This document shows, one piece after another, positions 1 to 49,178 of a DNA stretch of 64,000 nt (its first letter is position 1; each line of letters opens with the position of its first letter). Under the pieces are notes generated by a model that was given only the letters and a program-made list of their open reading frames with translations, had not been told where the DNA came from and searched no databases. Both the position numbers and the translations under genes were made by a program. Origin of the DNA: Nectonema munidae. Lineage: Eukaryota; Nematomorpha; Nectonematoida; Nectonematidae. Where the stretch lies: assembly GCA_030549495.1 (NCBI GenBank), contig JAUIRK010000511.1, positions 261,001-325,000 on the forward strand, given 5' to 3'.

Positions 1-2549
1 AAATTGAGAAAACTAGACAACAGCTCAAAAGTTTAAACTTCTTAACCAAAAGTATAGGCATTCTGAAACGAATTATGATAATGTTTCTTAATATTGAATG
101 TGCGTTTGCGGCTGGGGATTCCAAAAAGGAGTGTTATGAGATCGCAAAGATTTTTGGAAAATGATACAATACCGTTGATGTGGATTGATATCAGATCTGC
201 GTGGAAATAATAGATTACCTGATGACCGAAACAAGCATACATACAAATATTATTAAACATAGACATGCCCGTAACTAGAAAATTTCCAAACCAGAAGATT
301 ACGTTCAGAGTGCTTAATCTCTATATACTTAAAGTTGTCATTTGTAAAAGAGATCATTCATATGTTCTAAGATTAATCTAAATCGATAAAATAATTACAA
401 TTGTATACAAATATTTTGGAGATTTTATTGGAATTATCATTAATCAGAAAAATTTTGTTCGGTCAAACTGTCCCCTATCTCTCCCATCTGGTTACGGAAA
501 ATATCCAACAATAGATATCGATAGATTGTGCGTTTTAAGATGCAATTAATTAGTTTCTTTACAATACACAAACCGAGATAACTATATAGAGTGCAGGTTT
601 TGGCCATTATAGATTATTTATATATGAGCTAGGCAATTATTATTATTAGGATATAAAAGAATATTTTAAGTAGTGTCATATGATAGCATATGTGATTTTG
701 GAACTAATTCTGACGAATCATTTGCATCTCTAACTTTTTCAGGCAAACTCCTATTTAAACAATATAAGTTGTATCTTTGCAATCTGTTTTAGTACGGCAC
801 TAAAAAGATATCTAATAACATCTGCAATAATTCAAATTCTCTTGTAATATCCAGAATATTCAAAGAAGTGAAGACGAAAACAAAGAGGAATAAAATTACT
901 AAATAATTTTCACACTTTTCAGCATGCTTTCAAAGATGGATTTGGGACTACCCAAGACTTTAAAGAAATTCTTTACTAAAAGTAAATGCTTAGCTGGAGC
1001 GACTAATAAATATGAAAAGTTAAATTCTTTGAAGAAAAATGTTCATCTCAATTCCTTGATTTTAAAACCCTCAAAAAATATATTCTTTTAAAAAGTAATC
1101 TAATTTGATCTGAATCAAAATTGACAATTTTTGCGCAAAAAAACATTTGAGTGGAAAATAATTGAAGACTTGATAAAAGTAAGATGTTTTACAAAAATAA
1201 CGGATGCATAAAAAGGAGTGATATATCAAGAGTGATTTTTGAAACACGTCTCTACAAGGATCAACTTCATGTGAACAAATTTTAAAACGAAGATAAAAGG
1301 AATATAAGCTCTAATATTCAAATTTGCAACACTATAATGTTAAAAAGCTTTGATAAAAAGATTTCAAACTTGTGGAAGACAACTTTTTGAGAAGTGTGAC
1401 TTTAACTATTTAAATCCTCGTTTTAAAGAAAGGGGTCCATTTTAACATTTTCACTATATTTTAGCAGAAAGATTGAGACAGAAAAAATTGGAAAAGGATG
1501 AACTGAAATGCAGAAAATGCAAGTCTTTTTCTAAACTCTTGTATTGAAAATATTGAATATCTTTTCTCTCGCAAGCAAATCGAACTTTTAGATGCTTCAA
1601 AAAGTTCAAAAGAAATGAACAATTATGAATTACTGCCAGATGCTAGAAATGAACATAGAATTCTTTAATGGTAGCAACACAAAAGAAGAAATCTTGTTAA
1701 AACTATTTCATTGTTAGGGACTGTGACTTGCGGAGTCGATGATTTTGAAGAGATAGAAAACGTAACCGGTGTCAGGAATATGATTTTCTAAGTATTTGAA
1801 TTTTGAATCAGATATTAGTATTTTGGATATTGGATTTCAAATCAACGACCACCCACCTCCTTGCCTATAACAACTAGTTCAAACTTTTTCCAATTAATCA
1901 AGATTGATAATCCGTTCACAAACGTCACTTTTTATCGTTCCACTAGGTATAAGCTTGCCAGACGTAGTAGATTTATTAAAATCTGTAGTTGTTTTAGTAG
2001 TATATACAATTAAGAAATGAGTCGGGAATTGGGAGAAGTTTTATTCCAAAACTTGAAAAGACCAACATTTATTGCATGAAGCTTCTATCTGTTTCATCAG
2101 ATAATGAATAAAAGCATATCTAACCTAAAAAATTCACAAAAAGTTATTTCACTTTTTAAGATGTTTTAGTTTTCTTTAACATTACCCTTCGTCCAAGGAT
2201 CTTCCACTAAAAAAGCCTAAAAAAAGCCGTGAGTATATATTATATCAGAGTTTTTATTGAATGCCTTTAACAAAAAAAGGTTTTGAAAATTGGCGCTCTT
2301 TTATTGCCAATTGTTATAAAATGTGAAGTTTTAGTCATAATAAAATATGGTCCGTCTATTTAGGTGCTGGTCTCTCAATATATCGAAGAGATATAATAAC
2401 GACTCGTGTTCCATCTGATTTATTGCTTCTTAAATCACGACACATATGGGCTCTGGTTTAGAAGTCAAAGGCTTGATATAGTCGGCTATTTTTGCAAATA
2501 AATTTAATTGTTAGGAAATAAGTGATTGATTTCTCCAGGATATTTTCGC
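1..2549. other. No gene seen
   Basis: AT-rich DNA downstream of CaMKII exon 13, still expected to be inside the gene because no hub-domain exon was found. I see no motif, repeat or credible reading frame. The short minus-strand frame at 42-266 matches nothing I know. Confidence 0.6.
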
Positions 2550-2645
2550 TTGCATCGAACTATGAAGAAAGGGGGATTGATGCCGAATCGAACCCAAGAC
2601 CTTGAGTTATCGAAGTCCAGTATCTAGCAAACCTCACACACGCCC
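2550..2645 (-). repeat. tRNA-derived SINE copy 1
   Basis: Minus-strand copy of a SINE seen four times in the window. On its own strand it has a tRNA-like head (AGATACTGG...TTCGATAACTCAAGGTCTTGGG region) with a B box of the GGTTCGATTC type, followed by a shared sequence that reads CTTTCTTCATAGTTCGAT. Such elements are transcribed by RNA polymerase III and moved by LINE machinery. The right end is weakly preserved. Confidence 0.7.
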
Positions 2646-2649
2646 AAGC

Positions 2650-3676
2650 TAAGATACCAAATTTATTATTATAATAACATTTAAGTGAAGGAAAATTAGC
2701 TGGAATGATGAAAGTATAAGAAACATGGAAAATGTTTTAATATTAGTGAGGCAATGAAAATATAGAAATAATGTTAAACATAGCAATCAACTAAAGTAGT
2801 ATTGGCTTATTTCCAACAAAATTTTGTTCCAGCGATTCAATCAGGAATCTTAAATTTGGCAATTGCTTGGGATTTGGCGTTAAGAAATGGCGAAGGCACA
2901 ATTTTACAAAACCAGCATTTGCTTTATCCAATCAAATGTGAATTGATTGATAAAGATGTGCGAGAAAGAGCGTAATTAAATTAGCGATTTTACTTTGACA
3001 AAAACAATTCATCAATCAACATTAACAACTCTCTCTCTTTCTCTGGGGTAAAGAATGATACTGCGATGGCATGCATTCTTCATATTCCTATGTACTTCTT
3101 CTTTCTATACCCTTTCAAGTTCAGATTGGAAGCAAGAATAAATCAAAATTTTGTCTTAATAACTAAAATATTTTAGCAATTACTTTAATTCAAAAACGAA
3201 AGCAATTTTTATGCATTTATTTTGATTCAATTAGCCTACATAAAAGTCTTTTAATAGGCTATGCTAAGTCATTTATTATGTCCATATAGCCTAGTGTTAA
3301 ATTTAATCGGAATTTTTAAAAAAATTTTAAGCCTATTTGACCCCATTTTTAAAATTATTTTTCACATATGAAAAATTCTTATTCCTGATACTATCTAACT
3401 CATTTCAAAAATGAAAAAAGCAAATTTACTTGAAAATGCCTGTAACTGTCGAATCACGTTAAAGAAGTTTCTCACAACGCACTTACGGTCTACAATTTCG
3501 TTGACAATAATAAAACGATTCATCATAAAACTACTATAAAAGATTTTGCGGATAAAAAAGCAAGAAAAGTCTTTTTCTAAAAATCTGTGTCTAATGATAT
3601 ATCATTATACTTGTAATTACCCTTTTTTGGTATTTAAAAATAAAATTTCATGTTGCCTATCAAACTTTTGCTATAT
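2650..3676. other. No gene seen
   Basis: AT-rich spacer between the SINE and the pogo remnant. It contains a short CT-rich run near 3031-3045. Nothing else recognised. Confidence 0.5.
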
Positions 3677-5114
3677 CAAAGATGAGCAAAAGCTGGAAGC
3701 AGTGACAAAAGTAAAAAAGGAGATTCACAAGCAAAAGTCTCAGGAGAATTTGGAGTTTCAGAAGGTACACTACGTGGTTGGATTCGAGATGGACAGAAAC
3801 TGAGAGACTTCGTTAGAGATTTGGATGCACAAAATGGGCTGAAGAAAAAGGGAGCAAAGTTAGATGCAGATCCTGCCTTGGATAAAGCCACTTTTGATTG
3901 GCTGTCTCAGAAGAACAACACCAATGTACCCATTTCTGGCAGCATCCTTCAGGCTGAAGCTCAGAAGTTTCACAAAGAGATTCATGGAGAAAAAGATACT
4001 GGGTTCATAGCTTCCAAGGGTTGGCTGCAACGCTTCCAAAGACGTCACGGAATCAAGTCAAAGTCACTCTCAGGAAAAATTTCTTCTGCTGACACACAGG
4101 CTGCTGAACACTTCCTTCCTTCAAAGATACCACCAGTTAATAGAAGCAAATACCTACAGTTAAGAACAGATCTTCAATGCTGATGAAACTGGGCTGTATT
4201 ACAAGTTCCTTCCAAGAAGAACTCTGGCACCCAAGACTAATGAGTCAGCTTACCAGGGACTGAACAAGAACAAGGATAGGATGACCCTTCTACTAGCTTG
4301 CAACGGAGCAGGAACGCTTAAGATCAAGCCCCTTGTGATTGGCAAGTCAAGAGCTTTTCGTTGTTTGAATAATGTCAACATAGACAAACTCGCTCCCTGT
4401 CATGTATACTCATTCATCTAGCGCCTGGATGACATCTTCAATCTTTGAAAAATGGTTTTTCAACATTTTTGTTCCATCTGAGGAAGAAAAAGCAGTACTA
4501 CTGCTCGATAATTGTCCTGCCCCCCCCCCCCCCCCAGCAGAGTATCTTCGATCCCAAGATGGAAGGATCACAGTATACTATCTTCCAAAGAATACTAAAT
4601 CTCGCTGTCAACCACTTGATCATGGCATCATCAAGGCAGTGAAGAGTAACTACAAGAAACATATTGTTCAAACCATCGCCGATGAGAATGCTATTGTAGA
4701 TTTCTTGAAAAATTTTTACATCAAGGATGCGATTTATTCTACAGCATTTGGGCATGGAGTGACTTCACACAAAAGTGTATTATTAACTGCTGGTACAAGG
4801 GTCTTCCATATCCCAAGGATGAAGATGAAAACTTCTGGGGATTCTCTCAGGCAGAAGTGGAGGATCTCATGAAACAGAACTTGTTCAACATTTCCGAAGA
4901 AGAACAAGAGCAACCAACCTTCCTTGAGTGGATGAAAGCGTGGGAGGAGGATGAAGACAACATCTCAATAGCACAGCTTCTCACAGATCAGCAAATCCTC
5001 AGCAATGCTGTGTCAACATTGGCCAATACAGAATCACGTGCAGCTAAATCACAACAGACTGCTGAGCTACTCACTTCTGATCAGGTTGATGACGAGATGG
5101 ACATACAGTTTTAA
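3677..5114 (+). pseudogene. pogo/Tigger-type transposase remnant
   Basis: A remnant of a pogo-superfamily (Tigger/jerky-like) DNA transposase, which cuts and pastes at TA sites. In order it shows EQKLEAVTKVKK (start of a psq/CENP-B helix-turn-helix), a shift near 3720 into SGEFGVSEGTLRGWIRDGQK, a second DNA-binding part (ILQAEAQKFHKEI, GWLQRFQRRHGI), the first catalytic region FNADETGLYYKFLPRRTLAP, and the second LLDNCPA with YLPKNTKSRCQPLD. Frame shifts near 4155 and 4400 and a 16-C run at 4520-4535, which sits inside the DNCPA motif, break it. It ends with DEMDIQF and TAA at 5112-5114, exactly where piggyBac sequence starts. No terminal repeats were found. Confidence 0.88.
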
Positions 5115-5760
5115 AAGAACTTAAAAGAAAAGGAATTAAAGCCATTGGTACTCTTAGAGAAAACCGTATCAAAAAGTGCCCACTGATACCATCAAAAAAA
5201 TTAACAGAAATGAAGATAGAGGTTTTTATAAGTGTTATAGTGATGGAGATGTTGCCATTGTACAATGGAAAGATAGCAAGGTTGTATTGATTGCATCAAA
5301 CTATCTTACAATCGATCCAATATTTGCAACAAAAAGATACAGCAAGAAAATGAAAAAAAAAGAGTAGAAATTTCTCAGCCAGCATGCTTTCACGAATATA
5401 ACATTGGAATGGGAGGTGTGGATTTACTAAATCGTTTTGTTAGTCAATACCGCCCAATTATCAAATCCAAAAAGTGGTATTGGTCACTTTTTATAAACAC
5501 ACTTAGTATTGCACCTGTAGCAGCTTGGACAATCTACGTTGAACTTGATTGCTTTCCAAATAAAGACCTTTTAACATTCACTCGAGATATAGTCCATGAG
5601 TTATTGACTAAAACCAGAAATCACAATACATCAGGGCCAAGTGGAAGAAGATTGACTACCTTGAAAGTTGATTTACATCATCCTATTTCAGCGAAAAGCC
5701 AAGGAAGATGCATGCTATGTAAAAAATACAGTAAAAATGTGTGCTACTTGTAACATTAGA
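5111..5760 (+). pseudogene. 5'-truncated piggyBac transposase
   Basis: C-terminal part of a piggyBac (PGBD) transposase. It begins abruptly at LKELKRKGIKAIGTLRENRI, continues with KKCPLIPSKK, shifts frame near 5200-5211 into RGFYKCYSDGDVAIVQWKDS with KVVLIASNY, and shifts again near 5367 into the diagnostic YNIGMGGVDLLNRFVSQYRP with KSKKWYWSLF. It closes with a Cys-rich segment (CMLCKKYS..., CATCNIRLHHNCF) like the piggyBac zinc-binding tail, split by another shift near 5740. The N-terminal half and the first catalytic aspartate are missing. It is not functional as it stands. Confidence 0.9.
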
Positions 5761-7831
5761 TTGCATCATAATTGTTTTTTCAATTATCATAATAAATTGT
5801 TAAGTTTCTCATTTTTCTACTTTCCAAGTGTGATAAAATTTTTATACATTTTCGTAAGCAGTATAAAATTTTCTTTAAAATTGAAAATTGGATAAGTTTG
5901 AAATTTTACGAAAATTTTGTAGGGGGACCTATAAATAAAAAAAAATCTAATTTTTTCAGTGTAGTATGTTTGAATATTGGGTATATTTTATGAATTTGGA
6001 GAAAATGGAAAAAATATTTAATTATTTATTTTATACGATAAAATTCAGTGAAAAAGCAAATTTGTGCATATTGTTCAAAGGTTTATAAAAAAAATTTAAA
6101 AAAATTTTCAAAAATGAGGCATGCAAAATGTGGGTAGGATCTCCTTAAGATAGGCATAGTTAAAACTATTTTTAAAAAATTTCCTGCATAAAGTTTTCTT
6201 TCAAATTTAAAAATTTGTAAACTTTGAAACAAAAATTTTAAGAAATTGTTAAAATAAAAAAAAATAAAAATAAATGTGTTTTTCAAATTTTTCAATAAGA
6301 TGATGTAAAAATTGGAAAAAAAGTTTGTTTTGATGAAAAATGTCACCTTTTTGAAAATTCAAACCTTTTTTATTTAAATCTTTTATTTATAAAAGTGCTT
6401 TAGCCCACTTGAAATTTTTTCAGTTATACATGTCGTGGGAATTCAGGATATGAGAAAATTTTGAGTTCAGGTACGGGGCAATGAACTCACTCTCAGGTCA
6501 TTTCACTTGCACCACGTGATAGCGCTATCGAAATGAGGTAGGTTAACATTTTATAGTTTGCAAAAATCGTTTTTAATCTAAAAGTAATTAAACTTTGAAT
6601 GCAAATATTAAAAAAATATAATACATATAAATGAGTCAGATCCAAGCTTCTGCTAAACGTCCCCCACAAAGTAAGTAGGTTAACCATTTTTGATAATAAG
6701 CTTTGACCATAAGTGACTTTGAGTGTCGTGTGGACATTGATTGCAAACTGGACAGAGTGGATTTGTTTGTGTTCATTCTGATACTCATTTAACTTGTGTA
6801 TATTATTCGTTTATCAATTTCTTGAAGGCACACAATTGTGAGCTCCGTAAATAAGAACAGATCTTATGCACGATGAATAAACCAAGATTTTTAATGTGCG
6901 ATAACTGCCCTTACTGCAAAAAAACTCCTCAGACTTTGAAACTTGTTCTAAAATCAATTTCACTGCGGAAGTTTTAATCCATTTTTCAACAGCAAGATCA
7001 TGAACAATAAAAATTTTCCTCTCTTGCTCCATTGATTTGATTGATGAGCTCCATTGATTTGTATTTTTCCTTTACAAGACGTACACATTGAATATTCATT
7101 TTGTTAACTTGAATGATGATTTGGTAGAAAATCTTGCAGTGACGCGAAAAACTTTCAGTCGATTTATTAACAAAAGAAAGATGTTTATCAATGATTTACA
7201 ACTTCGCATAAAAGCAATACATTTCTTGTATTTATTATAAATAATAAAAAGAAAACAATATATAAGATGTAGCAAAAAGATTGGAGTCTATTATTTTAGT
7301 AAAAAAGTTCCATAAATTTTTCTGAGTGGTTAAAAAAAGTTTTGCAAAATAAAACTAAAAATAGTTACAATTCAAATGTTTTTTTGAGAGTTTAGAAAAT
7401 TTTTAATAGTTTAGATGCAAGTTGGGTGATTCATTATTTGTATTTTATAATTGTATTTAAAAAGGAAAAATCTAATTAATGTTTATTGAAAAATTCAAAA
7501 ATTTCCGTGCATCATTGTGTTCTTTTTGAAGAAAATTGCGTTAAATGTGAATTAACATTTTCAAGTATTGGAAAAAAAATTTATTGACAAAGACATAGAA
7601 AGTTCCTTATTGAAAACTTTGAATTATTTAAGGAAAATTAAAATAATATAAAAAAACCTACTCAAAAAACACTTTTTTTCTAAAAATTTCTTTAAAAAAA
7701 ATTCCGAAAATTTTCGTTATTTTTGTTTTCGAGCTATTTGACTTAGCAGCATATAAGAAGATTTCAAGACACGAGGAAAAAAAATTGAAAAACTCTGGGA
7801 GAAAGAATGAATGTATGCATATGTGATTTAC
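5760..7831. other. AT-rich intronic DNA, no gene
   Basis: Very AT-rich and homopolymer-rich sequence on the 3' side of CaMKII exon 13. Apart from a weak LINE-like segment at 6814-7032, nothing is recognisable. Confidence 0.5.
6814..7032 (-). pseudogene. Possible LINE reverse-transcriptase scrap
   Basis: A 72-codon minus-strand frame contains LVYSSCIRSVLIYGAHN, which resembles the C-terminal part of LINE reverse transcriptases (pattern YNSCVRSVLLYGAETW). The rest shows no family pattern and there is no polyadenosine or microsatellite tail. A chance resemblance is possible. Confidence 0.25.
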
Positions 7832-45593
<37,762 letters not shown>

Positions 45594-45944
45594 CTAAAAT
45601 TATAAAAAAGTACTTACAAAAAATGAATGAATACTTTAAAAAAAGTTTAAAAAAAAGTGTAGACTTGTTGAATTAGTAATTGTAAAAAATTAACAAGTGC
45701 TATTAATATTCCGCTTTGACTGATTTTTTTTATATATTTTTTATCTAATATCTATCTAATCAATTGAATATCTATCATCTACGTCAGTAATTTAAGCGAA
45801 CTACCAATTTCGACTTTAGGTAGCATTTTGTATTTTTATTACAAATTTACTGTTATTATATTATAGATAAAACTAATCAGTTAGCGTTAAAAATAAAGAA
45901 AAATTAATTACACATCCGTAAAAACATTTGTTTAACGTGCGTTG

Positions 45945-46262
45945 GGTTAGACTTTTTTTATTGGAGCTTAGGGCATTTCTTGACCCGATGCCCTTCATGA
46001 CGTCAACCGAATGGCATCAGATTAACCCATTTAGGACCAATGTTCCTATTTTGGAACATAAGTAATTTCATCTTCGTCTGCTTTTTTCAATGACTTTGAA
46101 TGTAAATCGTCTGCGTTTTTTTAGATATCGTCTGCTTTGCTTGGTCTTAAATGGGTTAAACAAAAAAAAAATTCTATTTAGAGTACATCGGTAATCGAAC
46201 CCGAGACCTTTCAAATGAAATCCCTGGGATGGCGTCTAACAACCATGACATCGGCCCACACA
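45945..46262 (-). repeat. tRNA-like SINE split by a MITE (probable)
   Basis: On the minus strand a tRNA-like head runs from GTGTGGGCCGATGTCATGG (about 46,262) to a good B box GGTCTCGGGTTCGATTACC (about 46,190). A poly-T stretch follows, then the MITE at 46,026-46,155, then GATGCCATTCGGTTGACGTC and GGCATCGGGTCAAG..., which would be the SINE body. If this reading is right the MITE inserted at a TTAA inside the SINE. Distinct from the four-copy SINE family. Confidence 0.5.
46026..46155 (+). mobile_element. piggyBac-type MITE, subfamily A, copy 2
   Basis: TTAA at 46022-46025 and 46156-46159. CCCATTTAGGACCAATGTTC ... TTGGTCTTAAATGGG. Core the same as in copy 1, 130 bp, intact ends. Confidence 0.9.
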
Positions 46263-46846
46263 ACAGTAAAGTATATATTATTTAAACAAATGTAAGGTGA
46301 GGAGGTGCCATGGGTGACAGCAGACTAAAATCGTGTCTTGCTCTATTTTACTCTGATTCAAAAGATGCTAAATCTTCTAAGAGATGTGGCGGCGGGCCTC
46401 CACAGATACGAATTATTCACTAAAATTTGCGTCTGAGGTTCATTTAAGTTTCAACATCTTCTCTCTAAATTTTTAAACAACTTGAGTTTGCTTAGAATAT
46501 AGCAATTATGATATCCGTATACGAATCCGTCAAGAAAAGTTAATTCATAGATTCTCAGCCGCAAGAATGCCAAATTTGATATCCGCATCAGCAGGCGCAA
46601 AAAAATCAAATCCGATTTTTGGCTAAACAGATACCTAACTTCACTAAGAAACTAGATAACCAACTGGATAAATGATCGTTAACAATCTTTCAATGTGTTG
46701 TCTGTTTTTACACGCGTTAAACACGACACTCATGATTGGTAAATACTTGAATTGATGGCGAAACGTGTGTTAAATTAAACGAAAAACTCAAGCTTGAAAT
46801 AAGCTTAGCGTTGAATAATACCCATTGCTATTTTTCAGAGAAGAAA
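46263..46846. other. No gene seen
   Basis: AT-rich DNA upstream of exon 2. 46,510-46,600 shares GATATCCG phrases, inverted, with 36,390-36,590. Confidence 0.4.
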
Positions 46847-46854
46847 GTCCAGAC

Positions 46855-47348
46855 TAGGGTTTGCATAAATATCGAAAATTAGGAACCGGTAACGATACCG
46901 AAAAAAACTTACAAAACCGAGAAATCCTGATTCCAAACGGTTCCTTAAGGAGATATAGAGACAGCAAAAAGATGCAATGAAATTAACGTTTTTGATTTTT
47001 TATAAACAGATGTACACTTTTTCTCTCTATATCATTATTATCATTAAAATGGTTCTAGGAGAAAAGTGTGCAAACGACAAAAGTGTGCAGCAGAGAAAAA
47101 GAAACTCTTTTGTCTTTTGCACACTTTTCTCCGTTTACCATTAAAATGAGATGACAATGAAAAAAAGATTTTATATGAATGAAGTGCAGTAAAGTTTTAT
47201 GCAAAGAATTGCATAGTGAATGTAATTGTAATAAATCAATTACAACATAGTTATTCTCGGAACCGGGAATACTTTTCGATTCCGAGACGGTTCCCAAATT
47301 TTTAGAAACGGGAAGGTCTCGGTATTTCAGAACCGGGAGCAAACCCTA
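46855..47348. mobile_element. 494-bp hAT MITE with perfect 8-bp target duplication
   Basis: GTCCAGAC at 46847-46854 and 47349-47356 flanks TAGGGTTTGC ... GCAAACCCTA. Subterminal copies of GGAACCG and CGGTTCC phrases recur at both ends. Inside, near 47,052-47,135, AGAAAAGTGTGCAAACGACA is mirrored by CTTTTGCACACTTTTCTCC, giving an internal hairpin. No transposase. Perfect flanks suggest a recent insertion. Confidence 0.92.
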
Positions 47349-47356
47349 GTCCAGAC

Positions 47357-48020
47357 TAAATTATCTCAGAAATTTTATGAATATATTTAACAGTAGAAAA
47401 GCCAACTTTTTTGTACCAAAAGAAACTATTGGGTTGGAGAGAAAACTTATCTCTGGTCTCAGATCGTATATTTATTTATCACAACATTTTACACAGTACA
47501 AATACAATCACATCAAATTTGTATTTAATTACGAAGACAATATAGAAATTTAAATGCATATTTGATCCAACCAAAAGAGATTTTTCACATTTTACCTTGG
47601 GGCTTCTATAAAACCCACATGAACCCCATATGGGTAAAAAAATTAAATTTTCATAAATTATACATTAAATCCTCAAAAATATTTCTTTCTAACTAAAAAA
47701 AACGCTACCTACGGTTTGAATGCGACCCCATACCGCATTTATCTGGTGATAGAGACTGCGCTATTGTTATTTCCATCAAATTCAAAGGAAACCAAATTGG
47801 AAAATATTGATGTGGTATGAAAATCTAACACGCTGTCTTTTTCCGAATTGACGAAATACTTTTAGGAAAGGGGGATAAAAAATATTTAGAGCTGCTACAC
47901 TTTTAAAGAAATCAATAAGACAATTTTTTCCACGAAAAATTCAAATTGGGAATACAATACTTCTTGGATTCAATCTATTTTAGTTTAAAACGTAGTACAA
48001 ATATTAAACTTCCGATGATA
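47357..48020. other. No gene seen
   Basis: AT-rich DNA, no recognisable elements. Confidence 0.4.
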
Positions 48021-48024
48021 TTAA

Positions 48025-48154
48025 CCCATTAAGTCCCAATGTTCCCATTTGGGAACATAAGTAATTTCATCTTCGTCTGCTTTTTTCAATGACTTTGAAT
48101 ATAAATCGTCTGCGTTTTTTTAGATATCGTCTGATTTCTATGGTACTTAATGGG
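48025..48154 (+). mobile_element. piggyBac-type MITE, subfamily A1
   Basis: TTAA at 48021-48024 and 48155-48158. Ends CCCATTAAGTCCCAATGTTC and CTATGGTACTTAATGGG; the core is the same as in subfamily A, but the ends differ consistently from the CCCATTTA copies. Confidence 0.9.
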
Positions 48155-48899
48155 TTAAATGATCCAAAATAATGCATTCTTTAATTTCAAGTAAAGCACG
48201 CAAACTGCAATCATAGGATCTAAAAGCTCATTAAATTCAGATGAAAGATTAGCCGAATTTGGGATGCTAACTGAAATATGATATGCAAACAAAATCACGA
48301 TTTTCTTATTGACGAAAGAATGAGAAGTTCAAATGTTTTGTCTTTAAAAATATTTCACATTCCATATTGCAATTTGGGCAAAATCAGAAAATCATTTTAT
48401 ACACGCAATGCAAAAAATAGGTAAAATATAATACTTTTATAAAGGGGGTATTTAAATAAAAGTAGTATTGACGGTAACTCATTGTATAAACAAATTCACA
48501 GCTGATTTGCAAAAAAAATAAAACATCAAAATTCCAAATATCGTGTGATTCAAAATCAAACACATCTGAATTGAATCCTTATTTTCAGGAAAAATGAAAG
48601 AAATTGAACAATATATCACGTCATATTAATTTGAAATCTTGAAGCTGAGAATAAAATCTGAAAGAATTTATGCAAATGGAAAAAAAAGTTTAAAAAGAAA
48701 CTTTAAATCTCTCATTAGACCATGGTGACACTAGGGTCCAAATAAATCAAAATGGCCTGTTAGATAGTTAATTTTAGAAAACCAATGTCTGAAAGCGTTA
48801 AAATATATAAAGTTTGTTCCACTCAAAAAGAATGCAGGCGACTAGTCTAAAATTTTATGGTTTTTCCCTTAAAAAACTAGATAAGAAAAAAAACAAAAA

Positions 48900-48958
48900 A
48901 AGTGAAAATCGCCATACATCATCATCATCATCATCATCAAGTGAAAATCGCCATACAT
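48900..48958 (-). repeat. Tail-only retrotransposition footprint (CAT)n
   Basis: AAGTGAAAATCGCCATACAT occurs at 48900-48919 and again at 48939-48958, separated only by 19 nt of (CAT)n. A 20-bp exact target duplication around a bare trinucleotide tail fits an extremely 5'-truncated insertion of a LINE with a (GAT)n tail on the minus strand, like that at 17.9 kb. A chance duplication is less likely. Confidence 0.7.
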
Positions 48959-49045
48959 ACGAAAAATTATTGTTTATTAAAAATAGATCATAAGAACAGT
49001 GTATATATGTAACAGGCTATATATCAGTGCATCTCACCCCTTTAA

Positions 49046-49174
49046 CCCATTTAAGACCAAGCAAAGCAGACGATATCTAAAAAACGCAGACGATTTATAT
49101 TCAAAGTCATTGAAAAAAGCAGACGAAGATGAAATTACTTATGTTCCAAAATAGGAACATTGGCTGTAAATGGG
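49046..49174 (-). mobile_element. piggyBac-type MITE, subfamily A, copy 3 (inverted)
   Basis: TTAA at 49042-49045 and 49175-49178. Inverse orientation: begins CCCATTTAAGACCAAGC and ends AGGAACATTGGCTGTAAATG with GG. Confidence 0.9.
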
Positions 49175-49178
49175 TTAA

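Noticed and set aside
42-266. Minus-strand frame near the left edge as a CaMKII hub exon
   Set aside because: No association-domain motif and no splice signals at the ends.
47055-47342. 95-codon minus-strand frame
   Set aside because: It lies entirely within the 494-bp hAT MITE and reads across its hairpin and ends.
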